The position numbers and the translations under genes were made by a program. From Prolixibacteraceae bacterium (GTDB taxonomy: Bacteria; Bacteroidota; Bacteroidia; Bacteroidales; Prolixibacteraceae), in assembly GCA_028683385.1 (NCBI GenBank), contig JAQUIJ010000015.1, forward strand, positions 69,781 through 132,729: DNA of 62,949 bases, read 5' to 3'. The notes under the pieces were generated by a model, which did not search any database, was not told the DNA's origin, and worked only from the letters and a program-made list of their open reading frames with translations. Positions 17,648-28,600 of this stretch are shown here, piece after piece (position 1 is the stretch's first letter; the number at the start of each line of letters is the position of its first letter).

Positions 17648-18031
17648 TGGAACAAAGATTTCGCAAAGAGGTTATCTCAAAAGTCAAATTATCCTCTGGA
17701 GAATAGAATATTTGAATCCAATCTCGAATAGGTATATAAATAAAAAGATGTTGTCTCGACCTTTTGAGAAAGCCTCTCGCTGAACAACTGTTAAACTTTT
17801 TCAAGAGAATTTGATGTTTTTAAGCTATCTCTCATCCGCCCGATTAAAGTCAATCCCTACCATTATTTTATAAAAATACAAATAAGCAAATATAAATATT
17901 CCACTAAAGGATAAAAGGATCTTTTAATAGTTTTAACTTTGTGGGAAGCGAATGAAAACAACAATGTTTAATCAAGTAACTTGATTACGCACCACGAGTT
18001 TTAGTTTGTACTCTATAACAGTAATATAAAA
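17648..18031 (+). other. Gap upstream of the ClC gene, with one candidate promoter
   Basis: TAACTTTG at 17934-17941 fits the Bacteroidota -7 box and lies 91 bases before the ClC ATG. No convincing -33 element is seen. Nothing else in this stretch looks like a gene or RNA. Confidence 0.4.
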
Positions 18032-19924
18032 ATGAAGCATTCCAATATTTTTATGCATGGCATACCAATATCCATTTCACTGAATCCCACATTGGAGGAA
18101 GAAAATATTCGACCAGTTATAACAAAAAACAAAAAAAGATTATTCATTATTTCTTCACTGGCATTCACAATTGCAATTATCGTCAGTTTAATAGCCAAAT
18201 TATTGGTCCTTCTAATAAATTTGATCACAAACTTTTTTTTTCATGGAACATTTTCTGTGGCTTCTTTAAGTCCTGTGCATCATTCCTTAGGTTGGTTTGT
18301 AATTTTTATTCCGGTAATTGGAGGATTTATTGTTGGATTAATGGCATTTTACGGTTCAAAAGCAATACGGGGACATGGCATTCCGGAGGCGATGGAACAG
18401 ATACTAATGAATCAAAGTAAAATAAACCCTTCTATCACTTTTCTAAAACCAATTTCGGCCGCTATTTCCATAGGAACGGGCGGACCATTTGGAGCAGAGG
18501 GTCCAATTATTGCTACCGGAGGAGAAATGGGCTCAACCATTGGACAGTTATTGAGAATTTCACCGAACGAACGAAAAATCTTACTGGCAGCAGGCGCTAC
18601 AGCAGGTATGGCTGCAATTTTTGGAAGCCCTATCGCGGCTATTTTTCTTGCGATTGAACTATTGTTGTTTGAATTTTCACCCAGATCCTTTATTCCTGTG
18701 GCTTTGGCTTGCGCAACTGGAGCTGGAGCTCATTTGGTTTTATTCGGATTACAACCTGTTTTCCCGATGACAGGTATAATTTTGCCTTCAACCATTAGCG
18801 CACTTGCCACCTATGGTATAATGGGATTTGTTTTTGGATTACTTTCCGCCGTTGTAACAAAAGTGGTATATTTTATCGAAGACAGTTTTGAAAAAATTCC
18901 CGTCCATTGGATGTGGTGGCCTGCTATCGGTGGTCTTTTTGTTGGAATAATCGGATATTATGCTCCACGAACGTTCGGAGTTGGTTATGAAAATATTACT
19001 GATATTCTTTCCGGAAATTTGTCCATACAAATCTTACTCTCTTTGGCCTTTCTGAAGTTCATTTCATGGGCAATTGCACTGGGGAGTGGAACTTCAGGAG
19101 GTACTTTAGCCCCCTTACTCACCATTGGTGGGGCCGCTGGCGCTTTGCTGGGAAGTATGATCATTTATTTTTTCCCAAATTCAGGCATTACTCTACCACT
19201 TTCAGCATTACTTGGGATGTCGGCCATGTTCGCAGGTGCTTCAAGAGCATTACTAACGTCAATCCTATTTGCGGTAGAAGCTACCGGCCAGTCCAATGTA
19301 CTACTTCCCTTGTTGACCGCATGTACAACCTCTTATATAGTTTCCTTTTTTCTGATGGATACCACAATCATGACTGAAAAAATTGCTCGCCGAGGTATAA
19401 AAACTCCACACGAATATGAACCTGATATTTTAGAAAAGATCACAATTGAACAGGTGATAGATGCAAATAACATTGCACTGAGCACAGAAAACACCATCAG
19501 CGAAATTAGGGATTGGCTAAAAAATAATGTACAAACATCAAAGTATTTTATTGTAGTAACGAACGAGGGTAAATTCATCGGAATTATTAGTCAGGTTGAT
19601 TTATACAGCAACATGCACGACCAAAACAAACGGATTGATACAATCATTAAAAAGGGTTATGCTACCATTGCAATCAATAAAAGCCTGAGAAATGCCATTG
19701 AGATTATGGCTAATGAAGATCTGGATGTATTACCGGTAATCTCTGACCTTATTAAAGATGAAGTCGTAGGTCTTTTATCCTATAAAGATGTTTTATCAGC
19801 ATACTCCTCTAAATTTAATGAGCATGAAAGAGCAGATGCCAGTATTTCACTTAAAAATCATGGTCTTAAAATTTTATTGCATGGACAAAAATTGCTGACA
19901 ATGAGAAGTCGCAAGAAATCCTAA
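18032..19924 (+). CDS. ClC-type chloride channel/antiporter with CBS pair
   Basis: 630 residues. The membrane domain has the conserved ClC signatures GHGIPEAMEQI, GTGGPFGAEGPIIATGG (with the gating Glu of the G-x-E-G-P motif) and GSGTSGGTLAPLL, with about 10-12 hydrophobic helices up to residue 450. The C-terminal about 160 residues hold two CBS domains (start ITIEQVIDANNIALSTENTI), which in relatives bind adenine nucleotides and set activity. The protein moves Cl- across the inner membrane, as channel or 2Cl-/H+ exchanger. The 'proton' Glu in the middle of the protein cannot be assigned with certainty by eye. It is a single gene, followed after 103 bases by the E1 gene. Confidence 0.93.
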   Translation: MKHSNIFMHGIPISISLNPTLEEENIRPVITKNKKRLFIISSLAFTIAIIVSLIAKLLVLLINLITNFFFHGTFSVASLSPVHHSLGWFVIFIPVIGGFIVGLMAFYGSKAIRGHGIPEAMEQILMNQSKINPSITFLKPISAAISIGTGGPFGAEGPIIATGGEMGSTIGQLLRISPNERKILLAAGATAGMAAIFGSPIAAIFLAIELLLFEFSPRSFIPVALACATGAGAHLVLFGLQPVFPMTGIILPSTISALATYGIMGFVFGLLSAVVTKVVYFIEDSFEKIPVHWMWWPAIGGLFVGIIGYYAPRTFGVGYENITDILSGNLSIQILLSLAFLKFISWAIALGSGTSGGTLAPLLTIGGAAGALLGSMIIYFFPNSGITLPLSALLGMSAMFAGASRALLTSILFAVEATGQSNVLLPLLTACTTSYIVSFFLMDTTIMTEKIARRGIKTPHEYEPDILEKITIEQVIDANNIALSTENTISEIRDWLKNNVQTSKYFIVVTNEGKFIGIISQVDLYSNMHDQNKRIDTIIKKGYATIAINKSLRNAIEIMANEDLDVLPVISDLIKDEVVGLLSYKDVLSAYSSKFNEHERADASISLKNHGLKILLHGQKLLTMRSRKKS

Positions 19925-20027
19925 AGCGGTTTTTGTTTTCTCAATGAGTTCTTTAATATAAAATCAACTTTTTCCTGTGGGAGAATTCTTAATTGTAACA
20001 ATGGAAACTTAATATCTGTTGAAACTT

Positions 20028-22445
20028 ATGTATCTGGAAAAGACATCTCTGTTAGAAATTAAAGAAGAAGCGATAGCGACTGCATTAAATAATTATTATC
20101 TGGTTTCCTTGAGCCGACAGTTAAGCCTTTTGGGAAGAAAGGAGGTTCACAATGGGCGGGCACATTTTGGAATCTTTGGTGATGGCAAGGAACTGGCTCA
20201 GATCGCATTTGCCAAAACATTTCGGAAAGGCGACTGGCGATCAGGCTACTATCGTGACCAAACATTTATGCTGGCGCTGGATTTACTGAAGCCGGAAGAG
20301 TTCTTTGCCATGATATATGGTGATACCGACACGGAATTTAATCCTTCAACCGGAGGACGAAATTTCAATAATCATTTCAGCACTGCGAACATAAATTCCG
20401 AAGGTCATATTCAAAACCTGATGGATCAGTTCAATTCTGCTTCAGATATTTCCCCAACTGCAGGACAAATGCCCCGGTTGCTTGGGCTTGCCCAGGCCTC
20501 GAAATTGGTACGACAAAATCCGGAATTGAAAAAACACCTTAAGAATAATGTCGATGGAAATGAAGTAGCTTTTGGTTCCATTGGCGATGCCAGTACTTCG
20601 GAAGGAATGTTTTTTGAAACGATAAATGCCGCGGCAGTTATGCAGGTCCCATTGGCTGTAGCCGTTTACGATGACGGTTTTGGAATCAGTGTTCCGATTG
20701 ACCTTCAAACAACAAAATCAAGCATCTCAAAAGCATTAAAAGGTTTTGAAAACGATAATGGAAACAATGGAATTTCAATATTTACCTGCAAAGGATGGGA
20801 TTATCCGAAGTTAGTACAGACCTTTTCAGAAGGGATCGAATACTGCCGTCAAACTCAAAATCCGGTAATGTTTCACATTCTGGAAGTAACCCAACCCCTA
20901 GGCCATTCCACCTCCGGATCCCACGAGCATTACAAATCAAAAAAACGGCTTGAATGGGAAAACGAGTTTGATTGTCTGAACCAGTTTAGAAAATGGTTGC
21001 TCGAAAACGGCAAAGCTGACCAGAATACACTTTTTGAAATTGAAAACAAAGCTGCCAAAGCCGCTCTGAATGCGCGGAATAAAGCCTGGAAACATTATAC
21101 AAATAGTTTTTCGGCAGAAATAAAATCCCTCACCCGTATCGTTGAGCAAATAACTCTGAAATCATCCGGAAAATCAAATTATACGGATGAACTTAAGTCC
21201 ATTACAGCAAAAATATTCCCAACCAGGCGCGCATTTTGCAGTTTTGCCAAACGGATAGCTTTCGAAATTCATGGTGTGAATAACCTTGCCCATGAACGGA
21301 ATGAACTACTCGATTGGTCGGGAAAGTTCGGGGAACAAAACAGGAAGTTTTATAATACCAACCTTTACCGTGAAGGCAACGATTCGGCGCTTCAGGTAAA
21401 AGGTGTCTCTGTTAACTATCCGGAAGACCCGACAATGGTAAACGGATCACAAATTCTCAATCAGAACTTTGACATCCTGTTTAAAAAGCACCCGAACTTA
21501 GTTACTTTTGGTGAGGACACCGGGAAACTGGGCGATGTAAATCAGGGAATGAAAGGCATGCAGGCAAAATATGGCATGTCCAGGATTTTTGATACCGGGA
21601 TACGCGAAACAACCATTATAGGACAAGGAATCGGTTTGGCCCTGAGAGGATTCCGCCCGATTGCAGAGATTCAATACCTCGATTATTTAATTTATGCACA
21701 ATCGACCCTGAGTGATGATTTGGCCAGCATGCAGTACCGCTCTTTAGGCAAACAAGCCGCCCCGGTTATCATTCGAACAAGAGGACATCAATTGCAGGGA
21801 ATTTGGCATGCGGGTTCGCCGATACAGCTTATATTGGGTTCTCTGAGGGGAATTTACCTGTGCGTTCCACGAAACATGACCCAGGCAGCCGGTTTCTACA
21901 ATACCCTGCTCGAAGCAAATGATCCAGCTCTGGTGATTGAACCGTTGAAAGGTTACAATCTGAAAGAACCGCTGCCGCTTAATATGGGAGAGTATAGAGT
22001 ACCGTTGGGTGTTCCTGAAATTGTTCAGGAAGGAACCGACATAACCGCAGTAACTTATGGCTGGAATGTTCATCACGTCCTAAAGGCGGCTCATCTCCTG
22101 AAGGAAATCAAAAATATTTCGGTTGAAGTTATTGATGTCCAAACATTAATGCCTTTCGACGTGGATCATCTGATTCTCGAATCGGTAAAAAAGACCAACA
22201 AAGTAATTTTTATTGACGAGGATGTTCCGGGGGGAGGCACCGCATACATGATGCAAAAAGTAGTGCAGGAACAGCAGGTTTTCAATTATCTGGATACCGC
22301 CCCACGAACTTTGTCAGCCATGGAACATCGTCCGGCTTACGGAATCGACGGAGAATATTTCACAAAACCAAATGTGGAATTGATTTTTGAAGAAATCTAC
22401 CAAATGATGCACGAGGTGGATGTAAAACGTTATCCTTTGCTATAA
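20028..22445 (+). CDS. 2-oxo acid dehydrogenase E1, fused alpha and beta subunits
   Basis: About 805 residues from ATG 20028 (an in-frame TTG lies 9 bases upstream). The N-terminal half is E1 alpha: FGDGKELAQIAFAKTF, YYRDQTFML, and the ThDP-binding segment GDASTSEGMFFETINAAAVM followed by YDDGFGIS. The C-terminal half is E1 beta: FGEDTGKLGDVNQG, FDTGIRETTIIGQGIGLA and GEYRVPLGVPEIVQEG. The fused form is common in Bacteroidota. It decarboxylates a branched-chain or related 2-oxo acid and passes the acyl group to a lipoyl E2, which is not in the window. Cytoplasmic. The exact substrate is not decided by sequence alone. Confidence 0.93.
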   Translation: MYLEKTSLLEIKEEAIATALNNYYLVSLSRQLSLLGRKEVHNGRAHFGIFGDGKELAQIAFAKTFRKGDWRSGYYRDQTFMLALDLLKPEEFFAMIYGDTDTEFNPSTGGRNFNNHFSTANINSEGHIQNLMDQFNSASDISPTAGQMPRLLGLAQASKLVRQNPELKKHLKNNVDGNEVAFGSIGDASTSEGMFFETINAAAVMQVPLAVAVYDDGFGISVPIDLQTTKSSISKALKGFENDNGNNGISIFTCKGWDYPKLVQTFSEGIEYCRQTQNPVMFHILEVTQPLGHSTSGSHEHYKSKKRLEWENEFDCLNQFRKWLLENGKADQNTLFEIENKAAKAALNARNKAWKHYTNSFSAEIKSLTRIVEQITLKSSGKSNYTDELKSITAKIFPTRRAFCSFAKRIAFEIHGVNNLAHERNELLDWSGKFGEQNRKFYNTNLYREGNDSALQVKGVSVNYPEDPTMVNGSQILNQNFDILFKKHPNLVTFGEDTGKLGDVNQGMKGMQAKYGMSRIFDTGIRETTIIGQGIGLALRGFRPIAEIQYLDYLIYAQSTLSDDLASMQYRSLGKQAAPVIIRTRGHQLQGIWHAGSPIQLILGSLRGIYLCVPRNMTQAAGFYNTLLEANDPALVIEPLKGYNLKEPLPLNMGEYRVPLGVPEIVQEGTDITAVTYGWNVHHVLKAAHLLKEIKNISVEVIDVQTLMPFDVDHLILESVKKTNKVIFIDEDVPGGGTAYMMQKVVQEQQVFNYLDTAPRTLSAMEHRPAYGIDGEYFTKPNVELIFEEIYQMMHEVDVKRYPLL

Positions 22446-22910
22446 CCATCAATACCCGCCAACAACTGCTTGGAAGTTTAACTTCATGAAACCGAAATTA
22501 CTGCCAGAAGTAAAGCATGGGAAAAGTCACCATGTAAAGCAACTTTCGGAGTTTTAAAAAAACACATCAATTAGGTACCTACTGCCTCTTCAGGTTGCAC
22601 TACCGGTTAAGAAAGTCTTCATCTTCTTACATCTAGGGAAGAAGCAAGTAAAAAAATTATAATGGATGATTCCCGTTGGATTCCAAAACATCTTACTATT
22701 TAACCCTGTTCAGTAATCAAGTCTAATGGGTGTTTTAACAGCGTGCCTTTTGTATTAAAATATAAAAAGATTTATTAACTTTGAATCGGATACGATATAT
22801 TTAATATCGTATCCGATTTTATATAGGTGATAAAAGGATCTCTAATGGAATTTTTCAATTATAGTTAATGAGTTAAGAAGGTTAAAAGGTCAATACTAAA
22901 ATCAATCATC
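22446..22910. other. 465-base gap with operator-promoter module at its end
   Basis: Only the promoter/operator at 22748-22818 is recognisable. A 23-codon open frame (22485-22556) has no supporting features and is not called. Confidence 0.5.
22748..22818 (+). promoter_or_regulatory. Promoter and palindromic operator of the first Rnk-like gene
   Basis: TTTTG at 22748-22752, then 23 bases, then TAACTTTG at 22776-22783, directly followed by an inverted repeat with 15-base arms AATCGGATACGATAT (22784-22798) and ATATCGTATCCGATT (22804-22818). The operator covers the expected transcription start. The same module recurs at 31789-31859 beside a winged-helix regulator gene. Confidence 0.8.
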
Positions 22911-23324
22911 ATGGGAAATGAAATTATTTTAACAGAGGTAGATTATGTGAGATTGAATTCATTAATCTATAGGTTGCTTGATGAAAATAATCAAGACATA
23001 CGGGCCATGAATTTTCTAAATATCGAAATCAAAAGAGCAAAAAAAGTTACTCCAAAAAGAATTAAGCCTGACATTGTAACCATGGATTCGAGTGTAGAAG
23101 TTACATTCCTTGAAACAGGTAAAACAAAAGAGTTAAAATTAGTTTACCCGCAGAATTCAAATTACGAAGATGGACTAATTTCAGTTTTATCTACTTTTGG
23201 TTGTGCCTTGTTGGGCGCTAAAGTGGGAGATTCGGTTTCGTATAGAATATCAGGAGTAACTCAAACTGTAAGGATAGAAAAGATCCTGTTCCAGCCTGAA
23301 GCTAATGGAGAAGATTTATTATAA
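22911..23324 (+). CDS. Rnk/GreA-C-like RNA polymerase-binding protein (paralog 1)
   Basis: 137 residues. The C-terminal about 85 residues match the FKBP-like domain of GreA/GreB/Rnk: PDIVTMDSSVEVTF, ELKLVYPQNS, LISVLSTFGCALLGAKVGD, and a final basic strand ...IEKILFQPEANG. The N terminus is a short helical segment, not the long acidic coiled coil of GreA, so this fits the Rnk type. Rnk binds the polymerase secondary channel without cleavage-factor activity. It has its own operator-controlled promoter. Three relatives lie at 31914, 32392 and 33091, and paralog 32392 is the closest by eye. Confidence 0.85.
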   Translation: MGNEIILTEVDYVRLNSLIYRLLDENNQDIRAMNFLNIEIKRAKKVTPKRIKPDIVTMDSSVEVTFLETGKTKELKLVYPQNSNYEDGLISVLSTFGCALLGAKVGDSVSYRISGVTQTVRIEKILFQPEANGEDLL

Positions 23325-23335
23325 CTTTTTGATAC

Positions 23336-23376
23336 AAAAGGCTGAACCTTGAAGGAACAGCCTTTTGTATTTTTAG
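23336..23376. terminator. Bidirectional terminator between Rnk-like gene and gdhA
   Basis: AAAAGGCTG (23336-23344) pairs with CAGCCTTTT (23358-23366), with T-rich sequence on both strands. It serves both convergent genes. A decayed copy lies at 34997-35038. Confidence 0.85.
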
Positions 23377-23389
23377 TGTTGTCGAAAAA

Positions 23390-24766
<1,377 letters not shown>

Positions 24767-24871
24767 TTAGAGTCTGTTACTGAATTTCCAAAGACAATTT
24801 GAGTAACCCCAACTGTCTTCAATGCCTAAAAATAATATCCATTCACTATACTACAGTGGGATGTGATTGAA

Positions 24872-24890
24872 TTTACGTGTTTTACGTAAA
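24872..24890. promoter_or_regulatory. Inverted repeat upstream of gdhA
   Basis: TTTACGT-5-ACGTAAA, a 7-5-7 inverted repeat, lies 130 bases before the gdhA start. It resembles a dimeric-regulator site. The regulator is unknown. Confidence 0.35.
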
Positions 24891-24974
24891 GGAAAGAATG
24901 TACGAAGTGTCTCTATAATCAGCGGGGTAATAAATTCCGCCAAATTCCTGACACGATAAGTATTTTATGCACTT

Positions 24975-25628
24975 CTATATTTCAATGATATTGTTCTTGA
25001 TAGCGAACTTCACCATATCAACGGTACTTTTCAGGTTGAGTTTTTGCATGATGTGGTTTTTGTGCGATTCAACCGTGCGAACGCTGATGAAAAAGCGGTC
25101 GGCAATTTCCTGGTTGGTGTGACTTTCTCCCCAAAGTTTGAGAATTTCGATCTGGCGCGAACTTAAATTGGCAATGTCAGCATTCTGACTTAGTTCATCG
25201 GCTTTAATACTCGAAATATAGCGATTTAGCAATAAATGTGTGATTGATTTACTGTAATAATCGTGTCCGTTACGCAGGGTGTATATAGCTTCCATCAGAC
25301 TATCCCGGTCAGAGTCTTTTCCAAGGAAACCCTTGGCTCCGGCTTTGATGGTCTTCAAGACAATTTCCTCACTATCAATGACCGAAACAATCAGGATTTT
25401 CAATTTTGGGCTGCTGATATTCAATTGCACAATGAGGTTTAAGTTTCGAACCGAAATGTCGTGCATATTGAGGATCAATACATGAATCTGTATTGATTTC
25501 AATTTTTCAGTCAGCACATGACGATTATCGCAAGCAAGTACAACCCGAAAGTCAGCAATTCCAGATAGAAGTCCGGAAACACCTTCCAGTACCAGTTTGT
25601 GTTCATCAAAAATAGCGATGTCAATCAT
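24975..25628 (-). CDS. NarL/LuxR-type response regulator with degenerate receiver
   Basis: 217 residues. An N-terminal receiver-like domain (1-120) is followed by a LuxR helix-turn-helix (about 150-215: LSSRQIEILKLWGESHTNQEIADRFFISVRTVESH). The acidic pair is DE (FDEHKLVLEG) and the Lys of GFLGKDSD is kept, but the phosphoacceptor position in VLILNMHDIS is Asn instead of Asp. The protein therefore probably does not accept phosphate by the usual route. Its start overlaps the end of the upstream 1408-residue sensor-like gene by 8 bases, so the two are translationally coupled and very likely work together. Confidence 0.9.
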   Translation of the reverse strand: MIDIAIFDEHKLVLEGVSGLLSGIADFRVVLACDNRHVLTEKLKSIQIHVLILNMHDISVRNLNLIVQLNISSPKLKILIVSVIDSEEIVLKTIKAGAKGFLGKDSDRDSLMEAIYTLRNGHDYYSKSITHLLLNRYISSIKADELSQNADIANLSSRQIEILKLWGESHTNQEIADRFFISVRTVESHKNHIMQKLNLKSTVDMVKFAIKNNIIEI

Positions 25629-28600
25629 GATTAATAATTATTGCTGAAGTCTTTAACTTTCCGTCCATTAAAATGGTTAGTGGCTTTTTAAAGCGAACGT
25701 GCTTGAAATATTTGGTTTGATTTACTACTCTCTGATTTTTCAACATTTCCCAGTGCACGAAATCGGTAAGAGACGAATGCAGGACAGAAAAATACCCAAT
25801 GTTCATTGAGGTTACATTGTGGAAAAAGTGCGACCCCAATGATGAATCCAGCGGATAATTGTCGAGACTCACTTCTACTATGACTTTGGCATTCGAAATT
25901 TGTGACCAGTTTACCGGGATTCCTACAAACCGATCCTGACTTCCCCAGCGGCCCGGTCCGATCAAAACATAGTGTCGGTTGCTTTTGATCATTTGGTTAT
26001 TCAATTGCTCAATTTCGGCGGCCATTTCAATCGTTTTCAGTTTACTGAATGCCGTGGTGTCCACAAAAATCACATCCCGGATATCCTTGATTTCACCATT
26101 ACCCAAACTCGATCGGGTGAATAAAACCATTTGCGACTGATCCAACTGGTCGATCACAATATTTTGCAGAATCTGATTGCCAATCAATGGTTTAATCTGA
26201 AGCAAATAGAATGTGGGCAAACCGTTTTTCGAGCGATCCAGATCGACAGCATATTCGATCTCGACCGGCGAACCAAAAGCCTCTTTAATCGTATTCAGCA
26301 AAATACTGATCGTTTCAGCAAGTGGAATATAGTTATATTGCAGAATGTTGGCAAAATTAACGATTCGTGGACCATAGGTACTCAAGCCAGGTTCAATGCG
26401 GTCGTTATTGGGGTTGTAAACCGAAACACAATGATTGAGTGTTCCATGTTTTTCAGCCTCAGAAATATCCAGAAGTTTGAGCGCTGCAAGTTCACCATGT
26501 TCCAAAAAATCAAAATCCTTATCCCGGCAGTCGAGCGCATAAAACTGTACCTGTGAGTTATTAAGTAAATCTTTGATACTGTAAATACTAACTTTGGGAT
26601 ATTTGGGCGAAAAGCGGAACGATTTCCACCCATCTACAACATAAGTTCCCAATCCAACTGCTGCTACGGCAAAACCTTCCTCTGGTTTCATATTGGCTAC
26701 CGGATAATAATTGTACGACTGAGCAATTCCGCTAATATGCGGATAATAATAGTCGCCGTATTGGTTTCCAACCAGTTCCTGCAAAACAACAGCCATCTTT
26801 TCTTCTTCGATTTTGTGGTGGATAATCGAAAAATAATTTCGGGCTTTTTCAGAAAAAGTCGAGGCAAAAACCAGTTTAATCGCTGTAGAAATTCGTTCGA
26901 GAATTAGCTTTTTATTGGTAGGGTGATTGGGAATTATGTAAGTATCGAAAACCCCAGCGAATGGCTGCGTAATAGAGTCTTCGGATAAACTAGATGATCG
27001 CACGGCAATAGGTTTTTCAACCTGAGAAACAAAAACCCGCAGTTTTTTCAGAAGAGAGATCGACAAATGAGCATCGACAAAGTGACGCCTCAATTCGGCA
27101 TACGAAATATCCTGATCAATGACTTTATCGAATAGTTTATTCTTCGCAATGAAATGCTGAAATTCATTCGTACCGATCACTACGGTAATGGGAGCAAGAA
27201 TATTTATCCGATTTGCGAGGGTAGGAAAATTGATATTGTAAATCAGTGTGTTGATAAAAGCCAGGCCGCGTCCTTTACCCCCAAGCGAACCTCCGGAAAA
27301 AGATACGATGTTTTTCTCGTCGAGGCTTGATGTTTCATCAAAACTTAAGATTTTTCCTTTTTTTTTCTCTTCCCTGTAGTGTTTAATGGTATCCAGAAAG
27401 AATTTTCGCATCTCGTCCATGTCTTTGAATGTATTGGCTGCTACCGGATTTAGTGTACGGGCCAATTCAATTTCGCCGCGTGACATTAGCCATATCGACA
27501 ATTGGTTCTCGGAAGCATGGAGATACAGTGACTCGTCGGGAACTTCCTGAAGCATGGTTTCGAACTCGCGCAACGATCTTGCCACTCCGATTTTATTTCC
27601 TTCTTTATCCCTAAAAACAAAATCTCCAAATCCTAGATAGCGGGTCAGATACTGTTTGAGATCGTTCAATAAGGTTTCTGAATTTTTATTGATGAAGGTT
27701 ACTTCAAGATCATTGGCAACCTGTTCATTACGAATTTCCGACGATTGTAAAATAATCGGAAGCTTAGAAATATGTGATTTGACGTATTTAATAAAGCTCA
27801 CCCCGGCATTTTTATCCATTTTTCCTCCCCGATCAAACTCCATATCCGAAATCACGCACAGCAAAAAATCTTTGTATTTGTTGAAGATAGCAATGGCTTC
27901 TTCATAATTTCGAGCCAGTAGTATTTTGGGCCTTGATCGCATTTTGGAAATTTTGTCGAGCTCATTTTTTTCAAATTCTGGCAACAATTGTTGTACTTGT
28001 CCAAAAACAATATCGTACAGAAATTGGAGATATTTAGAATAATAAAGCGGCGAATCTTCGATTAATAAAATAACTCGTACCAACCCGATTTTTGTATCAT
28101 TTTCAACGTTCACCTTGTCTTCGGTCGACTTCACGATGGCAAACAGAATCAGCGAATCGCCGTTCCAGACAAACAGTTTATCAACTGATCTGATGGTGGG
28201 AACCAGCTCTTCGAAGTATTTGAGGTCGCTTTTTTTATTCAGGAGTAAATAGATAGGGAGAGACTCATTTTTCGTTTTAATTTGTTCACTTAATAAGATG
28301 GGGGCTTCACGATCCATCCCAGCCATAAGTATAATCAGATCAAAATGAGTGGTTTCTAGCAAACTAAGTGCTTCTTCGGCTGTTGATACTCCTGTAATTC
28401 TGGGGACCGAAAACAGGCTATATTGATAGGCTTCCCCCATAAATTTTTCGAAAAATGAGTCTTCACTTTCAAGGGTAAAGGCATCGTACAAAGTGGCCAC
28501 AAAAAGAATATGCTTTATTTTGTACTTCATCATATCGAAATAAATGTACTTGTCGATAGCTTGCTGGTTAAAATATAGCTGTAGCGGTTTTTTGTCTTTG

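Noticed and set aside
22485-22556. 23-codon open frame MKPKLLPEVK...
   Set aside because: Too short, without operon context or repeated occurrence.
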